From positions 186,001 to 250,000 of the forward strand of contig CAVSIX010000005.1 in assembly GCA_963728195.1 (NCBI GenBank): a stretch of DNA of 64,000 bases, in the 5' to 3' direction. Under the pieces are notes generated by a model. The model was not told where the DNA came from. It made no database searches and was given only the letters and a program-made list of their open reading frames with translations. Positions 8,513 through 16,383 of this stretch are shown here, piece by piece. The position numbers and the translations under genes were made by a program. The DNA is from Sva-07 sp963728195 (GTDB taxonomy: Bacteria > Actinomycetota > Acidimicrobiia > Acidimicrobiales > Ilumatobacteraceae). Position 1 is the stretch's first letter. Each line of letters opens with the position of its first letter.

Positions 8513-10180
8513 TCAGTCCGCGCCGAGGCGCCCGAGCGCCGCCCGTACGGCGGGAGGGATCTCGTCGGGTCCGCCGAAGTACTCGGCGAGCCGGCGTTCG
8601 GCGTCGTGGCCGAACAGGATCTCGGCGACCTCGGCGAGACCGCTCGACTCGCGGATGTCGTCGTCGTGCACGACCAGGTCGATCTTCGAGCGCCGGCGCA
8701 TGAAGTCCTCGAGTTTCGTCACCATCTCGGTGCGGGCGGCGGCGTGCAGCTCGACTCGCAGGTAGTCGGCCGATCCCATGATGTCCTCGGCCATGCGCGG
8801 GTCTTCACGGATCGCTTCGAGCATCGCGAACGCCCGGCGGCCGTAGCGGCGCCACAGCCGGTCGGTCAGCGGTTCGGTGTCGGCCTTGGTGCGATACCGG
8901 TCGAGCTGCATGAGACGCGCCTGGCGCTCGAACTCCTCGCGCGTCGCCGCGGCCGGTTCGCCGTACCAGTTGTGAAGGTCGGGTTCGAGCGGCACGCCGA
9001 GGCGCTCGATCTCGTCGGCCACTTCCTCACCGACGTTGATGCAATCGGTGAGCTTGCCACCGAACACGGTGACGACGGCTCGGTTGCGGTCGCTCTCGAT
9101 GGCGTGCTTGCGGCTGAGCTTCGTCCAGTCGACGTCGCTCTGATCGCCACTGCGGCGTTCGACGACCAGCGGGCGGACGCCGCACCGTTGCGCGATGACG
9201 TCGCTGGGTTCGAGCGGCGACGGGAGATCCATGCGCGCATTGATCTGGTCGAGCAGGAACTCGATGTCGTCGTCGGTGGCCTCGGTGAACGGCGTGTCGA
9301 CGCGGGTGTCGGTGGTGCCGATCACCGACCGTCGGCCCATCGGGATGACGTAGAACAATCGCTGCGAATCGTCGAAGAAAGCGAGCACCTTGTGGTGCTC
9401 GGTGGTCGTCAGCCTCGGCACGATCAGGTGGATGCCCTTCGAGTACACGATGCGGTGTTCGGTCGTGAGCCCCCACTGCTGGTTGACGTCGTCGACGAAC
9501 GGTCCGGCGGCATTGACGATCGTGCGCGCCGTGGTCGTGAACTCCTCGCCGGTGTCGACGTCGCGCAGTCGCACGGTCCAGTAACCGCCGCTGCGGTCGG
9601 CGCCCACCATCTCGACGTAGTTCGCGGCGGCGGCACCGGCGTCGATCGCGGCGCGTACGAACGAGAACACGAATCGCGCGTCGTTGTCGACGAGGATGCC
9701 GTCGTAGTACTCGATGCCGCCGAGTGCCTTGGACGTGTCGATCGCGGGTTCCTCGCGTTCGATGTGCTCGGTCGACAGCACCCGCGGGTGGCGTGTCCCG
9801 AACATCCCGATGATCCAGTACGCGAGTGAGCCGAGCCCGGCGAACCACGGTTTGTACGGCGACGTCTCGTCGAGCGTGGCGTAGAAGCCGATCTGCTGGA
9901 TGTTCGCCGGATAGGCCTTCATCAAGCGGTTACGCGACTGCGACAGCTTGAAGACCAGAGGCAGTTCGTAGTTCTCGAGGTACTTGAACCCACCCCACAC
10001 GAGGTTCGACGACGCCTGGCTGGTGAAGTTCGCGAAGTCGCCCCGGTCGACGATCGCGACCTGGGCGCCGCGGCCGGCGAGGGACGCCGCAGCGACAGCA
10101 CCGTTGATGCCGCCGCCGACGACGAGGGTGTCGAACGTCTCGGTGCGCAGTCGTTCGAGATGGCGGTCGCGCAGCGTCAT
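8513..10180 (-). CDS. glpD: FAD-dependent glycerol-3-phosphate dehydrogenase
   Basis: 555 aa from the ATG at 10180. FAD is bound by the N-terminal TLVVGGGINGAVAAA Rossmann motif, followed by the DAO-type catalytic domain with GVRPLV and VTVFGGKLTD near the FAD, then a C-terminal helical domain. It oxidises sn-glycerol-3-phosphate to DHAP, passing electrons to quinone, and is expected to be membrane-associated. The ATG overlaps the rhomboid stop (ATGA), so translation is probably coupled. An open frame extends upstream, but it lies within the rhomboid gene and is a shadow. Confidence 0.9.
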   Translation of the reverse strand: MTLRDRHLERLRTETFDTLVVGGGINGAVAAASLAGRGAQVAIVDRGDFANFTSQASSNLVWGGFKYLENYELPLVFKLSQSRNRLMKAYPANIQQIGFYATLDETSPYKPWFAGLGSLAYWIIGMFGTRHPRVLSTEHIEREEPAIDTSKALGGIEYYDGILVDNDARFVFSFVRAAIDAGAAAANYVEMVGADRSGGYWTVRLRDVDTGEEFTTTARTIVNAAGPFVDDVNQQWGLTTEHRIVYSKGIHLIVPRLTTTEHHKVLAFFDDSQRLFYVIPMGRRSVIGTTDTRVDTPFTEATDDDIEFLLDQINARMDLPSPLEPSDVIAQRCGVRPLVVERRSGDQSDVDWTKLSRKHAIESDRNRAVVTVFGGKLTDCINVGEEVADEIERLGVPLEPDLHNWYGEPAAATREEFERQARLMQLDRYRTKADTEPLTDRLWRRYGRRAFAMLEAIREDPRMAEDIMGSADYLRVELHAAARTEMVTKLEDFMRRRSKIDLVVHDDDIRESSGLAEVAEILFGHDAERRLAEYFGGPDEIPPAVRAALGRLGAD

Positions 10181-11166
10181 CCCGTCCCCACGATCATGAC
10201 CACCCCGACCACGCTGCCGACGCCGACGATCACCGGGGTCGCCCAGACGGCCCACGGTGGAACTCGGCGGTAGGCGGGAGCGAGCATCACTGCGCCGCAG
10301 ATCGCTCCGGCGACCGCTCCACCGATGTGACCGCCGATCGAGATGCCGGGGATCGCGAACGTGATGAACAGGTTGAGGATCAGCGTCGTGCCGATGCCGG
10401 TCGTGAACGGGTTGACGCCGCGCCGCCACAATCCGACCGTGGCGGCGGCGAGGAGACCGAACACGGCGCCGGACGCACCCGCTGTGATACCCCCGCTGTC
10501 GATCAGGACCACGCCGAGCGCCCCGCCGAGCAGCGACGCCATGTAGAGCAGCAGGAAGTTGACGCGGCCGAGCACCGGCTCGAGCATCGGGCCGAGCACG
10601 TACAGGAAGTACATGTTGAAGGCGAGGTGGATGATGCCGAAGTGCAAGAAACCCGACGTCACCAACCGGTACCAACCGTAGGGCTCGGTGACGTAGATGC
10701 CGCCGTCGTCCCCCTGCCAGGCGATCGGCTGCGCCAGGACGTCCTTGCTCAACCCGAGCCGGAGGTGCACGTCGGTGACGCCGCCGCTGAGCGCCGCGGG
10801 CTCGCGGGTCACGAGCAGAACGAGGACGAAGACCGCCACGTTGATCGCGATCAGCGTCATCGTCACCAGAACCGGCTGACGCGCCGACCAGAAACGGGCG
10901 CGGGTGCGGGCGTCGGGTCGGCTGGCCTTGACGCACTCGGGACAGTGACTGCCCACGGTCGCCTGCACGAGACACGAATCGCACGCGGGTCGCCCGCAGC
11001 GGGTGCATCGACGGCCGGCCGGGCGGTCGGGGTGGCGGTAACAGGCGGTGGCCGTGGTGCTGCCCGGGGGCACCGGCGGCGCTGCGGACCCCGGTGCGCC
11101 GACTCCTCGCGAGTCGGGCGGCGGCGGTGGGGGAGGCAGCGGCACGGCACCAGGGTACCGAGTCAC
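10177..11166 (-). CDS. Rhomboid intramembrane serine protease with N-terminal zinc-binding B-box
   Basis: 329 aa from a GTG. A proline-rich start is followed by a Cys/His cluster (CYRHPD...CTRCGRPACDSC...CPEC) that looks like a B-box/zinc-ribbon, then six or seven membrane segments. The catalytic dyad is Ser232 in GASGAVFG and His280 in GGHIGG. Rhomboids cleave membrane-spanning substrates within the bilayer. Its stop overlaps glpD by 4 bp. No TANNNT box or clear SD precedes the GTG, so the start is less certain; a second in-frame GTG lies just downstream. Confidence 0.9.
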   Translation of the reverse strand: MTRYPGAVPLPPPPPPPDSRGVGAPGSAAPPVPPGSTTATACYRHPDRPAGRRCTRCGRPACDSCLVQATVGSHCPECVKASRPDARTRARFWSARQPVLVTMTLIAINVAVFVLVLLVTREPAALSGGVTDVHLRLGLSKDVLAQPIAWQGDDGGIYVTEPYGWYRLVTSGFLHFGIIHLAFNMYFLYVLGPMLEPVLGRVNFLLLYMASLLGGALGVVLIDSGGITAGASGAVFGLLAAATVGLWRRGVNPFTTGIGTTLILNLFITFAIPGISIGGHIGGAVAGAICGAVMLAPAYRRVPPWAVWATPVIVGVGSVVGVVMIVGTG

Positions 11167-11212
11167 CCCTGTGTGGTGACGGCGAATCCGGCGTCGTCGC
11201 GCCCGACCGGCT

Positions 11213-12970
11213 TCAGTACGGCGCGATCGTGGTCAACTGCTCGGGCGGGCCGGGGGCCGCGAGCAGATTGCCCTGCACGAGGTCGCAGCCGGCTGCGCGC
11301 AGCCGTCGCAGCTGATCGGTGCCGCTCACCCGCTCGGCGACGACGCGCATTCCCAGCGCATGCGCAAGCAGGACGATGGCACGCACGATCCGGGTGTCGG
11401 CATCCGTCGAGCCGGACGGCAGCGCCAGCGATCCGTCGAGCTTCAGGATGTCGGCGCCCACGTCGGTGAGCACCGACAGGGCGTTCGCGCCGGTGCCGAA
11501 GTTGTCGATCGCCACCTGGACGCCCGAGCGGCGCAGCGCCTTGACCGAGCGGTCGATGTCGGGGTTCTGGCCGAGCAGCGCCGTCTCGCGGGCCTCGAGC
11601 ACGAGCCGGTGCGGCTGGAGGTCGTGGAGGCGGAGCGTCGACTGCACCGTGGTGACGAACGACGGGCTCGCGAGCTGGAGTTGCGACACGTTGACGTGGA
11701 CGGCGAAATCGTCGCCGACCACGTCGGCGTCGATCCAACGACGGGTCTCGATCAGGGCCCGTTCGAGCACGAACTCGCCGAGGCGTCCGATCGCTCCCGA
11801 CTCCTCGGCGATGCGGATGAAGTCCGACGGCTCCATCGATCCCTGCTCGTCGTGGTCCCAACGAACGAGGGCTTCGGCGCCGACCGCCTGGCCGGTGACC
11901 GACGAGAACAACGGCTGGAATTCGACGGTCAACTGCTTTTCGGTGACCGCCCGCGACAGCTCGGCGGCCAGCTCGGAACGTTGCCGTGCCGCCGACCTCA
12001 TCTCGGCGGTGAACAGCACGCATCGTGTACGTCCGGCGGCCTTGGCCGCGTACATGGCGATGTCGGCGTTGGCGATCATGGCGGCCGCGGCCGCTTCGTC
12101 GGGCAGCGCAAGGATCTCGTGATCGCTCATCGCGATGCCGATGCTCACCGAGAAGTGCATGCCGAGCAGCCGGATGCGCAGGCGGCCGGTCAGTGCGCGC
12201 TGCATGCGCTCGGCGAGTTCCATGGCCGCGGCGACGTCGGGAACGTCGCAGCACACGACGAGGAACTCGTCGCCGCCGATCCGGGCGATGCGGTCCTCGG
12301 GTCGCACGCTGTCGGCGAGGCGCCGGGCGGTCGACAGCAGCAGCTGGTCGCCGATCGCATGACCGAGTGCGTCGTTGACGTACTTCAGCCGGTCGACGTC
12401 GATGAACATCGCCACGACGTGGCCGGGACGCGTGCGCTGGGCGGCGATCGACTGCGCCATGATCGACATGATCCGGCGGCGGTTCGCCAACCCGGTGAGC
12501 GCATCGTGGGTCGCCTGGTGCCGCAGCCGGGCGGTCTCGTCACGGGCCCGGGTGACGTCGTGGGCGATCAGCCCGATGAACCCGCCGCCGTCGATCGACG
12601 GGTCGCGCCGGGCGGCGACCGTGGCGCGGAACACTCGGGGGTCGCCGCTGCCATCGGTGCGGTCGACATCGCCCTGCCAGGTGCCGTCGTATCGTCCGGC
12701 GACGAGTTGGCGCGGGGCCTGGTCGAGGACCGAGCGGAGCATCGCGTGCCCGGAGCCACCCGGCTGCAACGCGTCGGTCGAGTCGGCGCCGAGCAGGTGC
12801 AGCGCCGAGTCGTTGGCGGTGCGCACCCTGCCGTCGAAACCCAGGACGACGACGGCGGTCTGATCGGCGTCGAGCAGCGCCGCGAAGGCGTCGTGCAGCA
12901 CGTCCGCGGCGGGTGGCGGCAGTGCGCGGTGGCCTGGCTCACTCGGCCGCTCCTTGTCGATGTCCGGCAC
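11213..12970 (-). CDS. PAS-GGDEF-EAL c-di-GMP signalling protein
   Basis: 585 aa, cytoplasmic. A PAS-like sensor (about 25-140) is followed by a GGDEF domain with intact RIGGDEF (232-236) and an EAL domain with EALVRW (Glu366). In the EAL domain most catalytic residues seen in active phosphodiesterases are kept, but the DDFGTG metal-binding motif reads DNFGTG (Asp489, Asn490) and the AEGVE motif reads AERVS. Cyclase activity looks likely; phosphodiesterase activity may be weak. Start GTG at 12970, chosen for the strong upstream SD. No transmembrane helix is seen. Confidence 0.9.
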   Translation of the reverse strand: MPDIDKERPSEPGHRALPPPAADVLHDAFAALLDADQTAVVVLGFDGRVRTANDSALHLLGADSTDALQPGGSGHAMLRSVLDQAPRQLVAGRYDGTWQGDVDRTDGSGDPRVFRATVAARRDPSIDGGGFIGLIAHDVTRARDETARLRHQATHDALTGLANRRRIMSIMAQSIAAQRTRPGHVVAMFIDVDRLKYVNDALGHAIGDQLLLSTARRLADSVRPEDRIARIGGDEFLVVCCDVPDVAAAMELAERMQRALTGRLRIRLLGMHFSVSIGIAMSDHEILALPDEAAAAAMIANADIAMYAAKAAGRTRCVLFTAEMRSAARQRSELAAELSRAVTEKQLTVEFQPLFSSVTGQAVGAEALVRWDHDEQGSMEPSDFIRIAEESGAIGRLGEFVLERALIETRRWIDADVVGDDFAVHVNVSQLQLASPSFVTTVQSTLRLHDLQPHRLVLEARETALLGQNPDIDRSVKALRRSGVQVAIDNFGTGANALSVLTDVGADILKLDGSLALPSGSTDADTRIVRAIVLLAHALGMRVVAERVSGTDQLRRLRAAGCDLVQGNLLAAPGPPEQLTTIAPY

Positions 12971-12976
12971 TACGTG

Positions 12977-12985
12977 CTCCTTCTT
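12977..12985 (-). promoter_or_regulatory. Ribosome binding site of the GGDEF-EAL gene
   Basis: AAGAAGGAG on the minus strand, 6 nt before the GTG at 12970. A full anti-SD match, unusual here because most single genes in the window appear leaderless. Confidence 0.75.
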
Positions 12986-13031
12986 CGTTCGATCTCGCCA
13001 CCCCGGGGGTACCTCGCCCTGGGGACGTGGT

Positions 13032-13667
13032 TCACCGCTGGTAGAGCCCGGTCACGTCGGTTGACGCAATCGTGAGCGTTGCGATGGTGTTCAGAAATTC
13101 GGTGGCAGCATCTCCATCGGCAAGTTCGAGCTGTTGGTTGAGCGCGTACGCCGTGAGTCGGTAGAGATGGGCGTCGTCGCCGGGCGGTGGGCACGGCCCG
13201 CCGTAGCCGACGTCGCCGAAGAAGTTCAGGGCCTGCAACGCTCCCGGGGGGATGTCGCCCTCGGCGACGGCGATCTCGGCGGGGTCGAGACCACCGATCA
13301 CCCAGTGCACGAACGGCTGGCCCTCGCTGACCGCGGAGTCATCGACCATGGCCACGGCGATCTCGACCGTCCCCGCCGGCACGGCTCCCCAGCTGAACGC
13401 AGGTGACACGTTCTCGCCGTCACAGGTGTAGCGGGGATCGATCTCGCCGCCGTCGGCCCACGGCGCTGCGAGCGCGAACGCCTCGAACGAGCCGAAGTCC
13501 GCGGTCGGGTCGACGCCGAACGGATCATCGACCGTCGGTGCGACGGTCGTGACCGGAACGTCGGCGGGGTCGTACGGCTGCAGTTGCTTGCCGTCACCGG
13601 TGTCGCACGCGGTGAACAACAGCACCGCAGCCGCGGCGATGCAGATCGTGCCCGTCCGTCCATTCAC
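13032..13667 (-). CDS. YbhB/YbcL (PEBP)-family lipoprotein
   Basis: 211 aa from the GTG at 13667. An N-terminal signal (VNGRTGTICIAAAAVLLFTAC) ending in Cys looks like a lipoprotein signal, so the protein is probably anchored outside the membrane. The mature part has PEBP features: IDPRYTCDGENVSPAFSW, VHWVIGGLDP, GYGGPCPPPGDDAHLYRLTAYAL. PEBP folds bind phospholipid-like anions; the bacterial role is unknown. TAGCCT ends 7 nt before the GTG, giving a leaderless start, divergent from mca. Confidence 0.88.
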   Translation of the reverse strand: MNGRTGTICIAAAAVLLFTACDTGDGKQLQPYDPADVPVTTVAPTVDDPFGVDPTADFGSFEAFALAAPWADGGEIDPRYTCDGENVSPAFSWGAVPAGTVEIAVAMVDDSAVSEGQPFVHWVIGGLDPAEIAVAEGDIPPGALQALNFFGDVGYGGPCPPPGDDAHLYRLTAYALNQQLELADGDAATEFLNTIATLTIASTDVTGLYQR

Positions 13668-13739
13668 CCGGCGGAGGCTACGCGCTGGCGAGCCCTCGTG
13701 TGAATCCTCAGCCAGATCGGCACCGATAGCGTGGTCGAG
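13668..13739. promoter_or_regulatory. Divergent promoter pair between ybhB-like gene and mca
   Basis: Leftward -10 TAGCCT lies 7 nt before the GTG at 13667, and rightward -10 TAGCGT (13727-13732) lies 7 nt before the GTG at 13740. The second box favours 13740 over the in-frame GTG at 13731, which would overlap the box. Confidence 0.6.
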
Positions 13740-14651
13740 GTGAACGAACGCCTCTCGCTGTTGACCGTGCACGCTCACCCCGACGACGAAGCGTCCAAGG
13801 GTGCGCCGACCGTCGCTCGCTACCACGACGAGGGGGTGCACACCGTGCTGGTGTGCTGCACCGGCGGCGAGGAGGGTGACCTCCAGAACCCGACATTGCG
13901 CGAACCGGGACAACCGTTCCACGGGCTGACACCCGAGGAGGAGAAGGCGAAGGTCGTGTCGATGCGAGCAGCCGAGCTGGCCGCATCGGTCGACATCATC
14001 GGATTCGACGTGGTCGAGATGCTCGGTTACCGCGACTCCGGCATGGCCGACACCGAGCCCAACGAGCATCCCGACTGCTTCCACCAGGCCGACATCGACG
14101 AGGCCGCCGGACGGCTGGTGGCGATCGTGCGCCGTGAACGCCCACAGGTGATCATCACCTACGGCGACGACCAGCGCGGGTACCCGCACCCCGACCACCT
14201 GCGGGTGCACGACATCTCGGTGCTCGCGTTCGAACGCGCCGGCGATCCCGACTGGTATCCCGATCTCGGCGAGCCGTTCACGCCGTCGAAGCTGTACTAC
14301 TCGGTGTGGTCGAAGTCCAGGGTGATGGCGATCCACGAGCTGATGTTGCGCATCACGGGTGAGTCGCCGTTCGAACAGGACTGGCTCGATCGCCCGTCGC
14401 AGGACCATCGCATCACCACCCGCATCGACATCACCGGCTACGGGCACGTGCGTCGCGGTGCGCTGCGGGCCCACGCCACGCAGATCGACCCGTCGGCAGC
14501 CTGGTGGGGATTCGGGATCGAGGACGAGGAGTTCACCGCGGCGTACCCGTGGGAGGACTGGATCCTCGCGCGTTCGGTCGTCGGAGCGATCCCCGCCGAC
14601 GACGGAGAGCGCGACCTCTTCGCCGGCGTCAGGGAACGGGTGTCGCGATGA
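13740..14651 (+). CDS. mca: Mycothiol S-conjugate amidase
   Basis: 303 aa PIG-L/LmbE-type zinc deacetylase. Zinc ligands are in HAHPDDE at the N-terminus and HPDH in the centre; VCCTGGEEGDLQNP and YRDSGMADT are typical of Mca/MshB. The longer C-terminal part (DITGYGHVRRGALRAHATQID) favours Mca over MshB. Mca cleaves mycothiol S-conjugates to a mercapturic acid and GlcN-Ins, detoxifying electrophiles in the cytoplasm. Mycothiol is restricted to Actinomycetota, so this places the genome. Start chosen at GTG 13740 from TAGCGT 7 nt upstream. It overlaps the next gene by 4 bp. Confidence 0.9.
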   Translation: MNERLSLLTVHAHPDDEASKGAPTVARYHDEGVHTVLVCCTGGEEGDLQNPTLREPGQPFHGLTPEEEKAKVVSMRAAELAASVDIIGFDVVEMLGYRDSGMADTEPNEHPDCFHQADIDEAAGRLVAIVRRERPQVIITYGDDQRGYPHPDHLRVHDISVLAFERAGDPDWYPDLGEPFTPSKLYYSVWSKSRVMAIHELMLRITGESPFEQDWLDRPSQDHRITTRIDITGYGHVRRGALRAHATQIDPSAAWWGFGIEDEEFTAAYPWEDWILARSVVGAIPADDGERDLFAGVRERVSR

Positions 14652-14884
14652 GCGTGCAGTACCGGGTGATCGTCGCGAAGAAGGACGAGCGCGTCGAGGG
14701 CCCCGACGATGCCGACGCCGTCGTCACCGTGGCGCTCGCCGATGCCGCCGCCGACGACTTCGATCCGACGGTCGCCTACATGCGCGGTCAGCTGAAGGTG
14801 GCCGGACGGACCGGCGTGGTGCTCGACGTGCTGAAGTCGGGCGCGGCTGCGGACGTGATCCGCCGGCTCGTCGCCCAGTCGTGA
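14648..14884 (+). CDS. Very short SCP2-like protein coupled to mca
   Basis: 78 aa, ATG overlapping the mca stop (ATGA). The segment DPTVAYMRGQLKVAGRTGVVLDVLKS resembles the C-terminal half of SCP2 sterol-carrier domains (AFMxGKLKVxGDxGLxxxL), but the N-terminal half of that domain is missing or much reduced. Tight coupling suggests a role alongside Mca, perhaps binding a hydrophobic substrate. It could instead be an unrelated small protein. Confidence 0.7.
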   Translation: MSVQYRVIVAKKDERVEGPDDADAVVTVALADAAADDFDPTVAYMRGQLKVAGRTGVVLDVLKSGAAADVIRRLVAQS

Positions 14885-14896
14885 CCGGATCGGCGC

Positions 14897-15733
14897 TCAG
14901 CCGGAGCGCATGACGTCGCGCAGGGCCCGGTAGCCGATCAGGATCGCACCGCTCGCCTCGAGCCGCCTGCGCAGATCGTCGCTGGTGACCAGGTCGAGAT
15001 CGTCGATCCAGCCCTGGGTGTGCGCTCCGAGCGCTCGGACCTCGGGCGTGTCGATCGCCGGTTGCACGTGGATCTCGGTGACCCCGGCGGCGAGCGTCGC
15101 GATGGCGGCGTGGACGCGCTCGGCGCTGCCGCTGCGCCAGTCGTGGTCGAAGTGGTCGGGGAACACGACGCCTTCGTCGGCGGCCAGCTGGCGGAACGGA
15201 AAGCCGGCCTGCTCGGTGGTGACCGTCGACGGCAGTCGGATCGGCAGGCCGTACTCGACCGCGAGTTCCAGGTAGACGTCGAAGAACTCCGGCCGCAGCG
15301 TGATCGCTGTGAGGTGCGGCGCAAGGTGCGTGACGTCGATGCCCCACGCCTGCGCCCGCTCGATCTGCGCTCGGAGTTCACGCAGCACCTCGGCCGGATC
15401 GGCGTGCTCCCACAGGTCTTCGAGCGTTCGCGGAAATCCGCCCTGGCCCGACTGCAGTGACGGCGCGTGGGTGATCGGCCCCCAGCGGTAGCACTCGTGT
15501 TCGGCGTTGAGCGTCAGGTGGACGCCGAGGTCGTCGGTCGGCAGCGACAGCTTGGCGGCGTGGCCGGCCCACGGGCCCGGAACCATCAGCGACGCACAGG
15601 TGGCGACGCCGTCGCGGATCGCCCGGTACACCCCGACGTTGGCGGCGTGGCACGACCCGAGGTCGTCGCACGACAGGATCACCAGTCGGGACTCGGCGGA
15701 GTGACCGAGGCGTTCGGCGAGCGTGCTCTCCAC
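14897..15733 (-). CDS. ChbG/YdjC/HpnK-family carbohydrate deacetylase
   Basis: 278 aa from the GTG at 15733. LVILSCDDLGSCHAAN carries the metal-binding Asp pair, DLGVHLTLNAEH the first His, and THLAPHLTAI and HVQPAID further family residues. ChbG-type enzymes remove acetyl groups from amino sugars; HpnK acts in hopanoid synthesis. The substrate is open; proximity to mca suggests amino-sugar chemistry but is not proof. TAGCGT ends 7 nt before the GTG. It converges on the SCP2-like gene with a 12-bp gap. Confidence 0.82.
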   Translation of the reverse strand: MESTLAERLGHSAESRLVILSCDDLGSCHAANVGVYRAIRDGVATCASLMVPGPWAGHAAKLSLPTDDLGVHLTLNAEHECYRWGPITHAPSLQSGQGGFPRTLEDLWEHADPAEVLRELRAQIERAQAWGIDVTHLAPHLTAITLRPEFFDVYLELAVEYGLPIRLPSTVTTEQAGFPFRQLAADEGVVFPDHFDHDWRSGSAERVHAAIATLAAGVTEIHVQPAIDTPEVRALGAHTQGWIDDLDLVTSDDLRRRLEASGAILIGYRALRDVMRSG

Positions 15734-15767
15734 CGCAGCGACGCTACCGGAAGCGGTCAGGGGCTCA

Positions 15768-16271
15768 TCACGAGCAGGCCGCCCACAGCCCGAGGTCGTC
15801 GCGCTCGGCGCGGCCCGCAGCCGCGGCGAACTCGCGAGCGAACGTGCTGTTGGGCTCGATCGTGAGCGGACGGGCGAAGCCGCGCTCGACGATCTCCATG
15901 TTGACGAAGACGTCGCTGATCCCACCGTCTTCACCGAGCCGGTGGACGTAGCCGAGGAGCCGGCCGTAGTCGTCACGCGCGACGACGTCGCGCTCGATGC
16001 GCACCTCGGCGCCGACCGGGAGCAGCGCGGCGGTGAACGCACTCGCCTCGGGCCCGTAGCACTCGATCGGCGTGTCGGGCTTCTTGGTCTCGGGTGTGTC
16101 GATACCGATGAGGCGGATGCGTTCCGTGCGCCCGCCGATCTCGACGTCGATCGTGTCGCCGTCGACGACGTGGGTGACGACGGCACGCCCGTCATCGGCC
16201 GTCGTCGGGCCGCCGGTGCAGCCGCCAGCAACGAACAGGCAGATGCAGATGGTCACGCCGACGGAGCGCAC
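15768..16271 (-). CDS. Secreted thermonuclease-like (SNase) nuclease
   Basis: About 167 aa from a proposed GTG at 16271. VTICICLFVAGGC looks like a lipoprotein signal. The mature domain has the staphylococcal-nuclease pattern: VVDGDTIDV, RIRLIGIDTPE, RDDYGRLLGYV and a terminal AERDDLGLW. It should hydrolyse DNA or RNA at the cell surface with a Ca-type metal. A longer frame reaches 16421 but would read through the inverted repeat at 16327-16376, so it is rejected. No good RBS; TAGACA lies 7 nt before the GTG. Confidence 0.85.
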   Translation of the reverse strand: MRSVGVTICICLFVAGGCTGGPTTADDGRAVVTHVVDGDTIDVEIGGRTERIRLIGIDTPETKKPDTPIECYGPEASAFTAALLPVGAEVRIERDVVARDDYGRLLGYVHRLGEDGGISDVFVNMEIVERGFARPLTIEPNSTFAREFAAAAGRAERDDLGLWAACS

Positions 16272-16326
16272 CCCGTCGTGTCTACCGCCGGCGTCCCCGA
16301 CCCCGTCGCGACACCACCAACACCAC

Positions 16327-16376
16327 GTTTGCGTACGGATTCGGGTGGGGCGGCCCACCCGAATCCGTACGCAAAC
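16327..16376. repeat. Inverted repeat family B, copy 1 (23-bp perfect arms)
   Basis: Left arm 16327-16349 (starts GTTTGCGTACGGATTCGG) and right arm 16354-16376 are perfect reverse complements around a GCGG loop. It lies 7 bp after the thiolase stop, so it probably forms a strong hairpin at the mRNA 3' end, though no T-tract follows. Copy 2 is at 42449. Confidence 0.9.
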
Positions 16377-16383
16377 GGACCTG

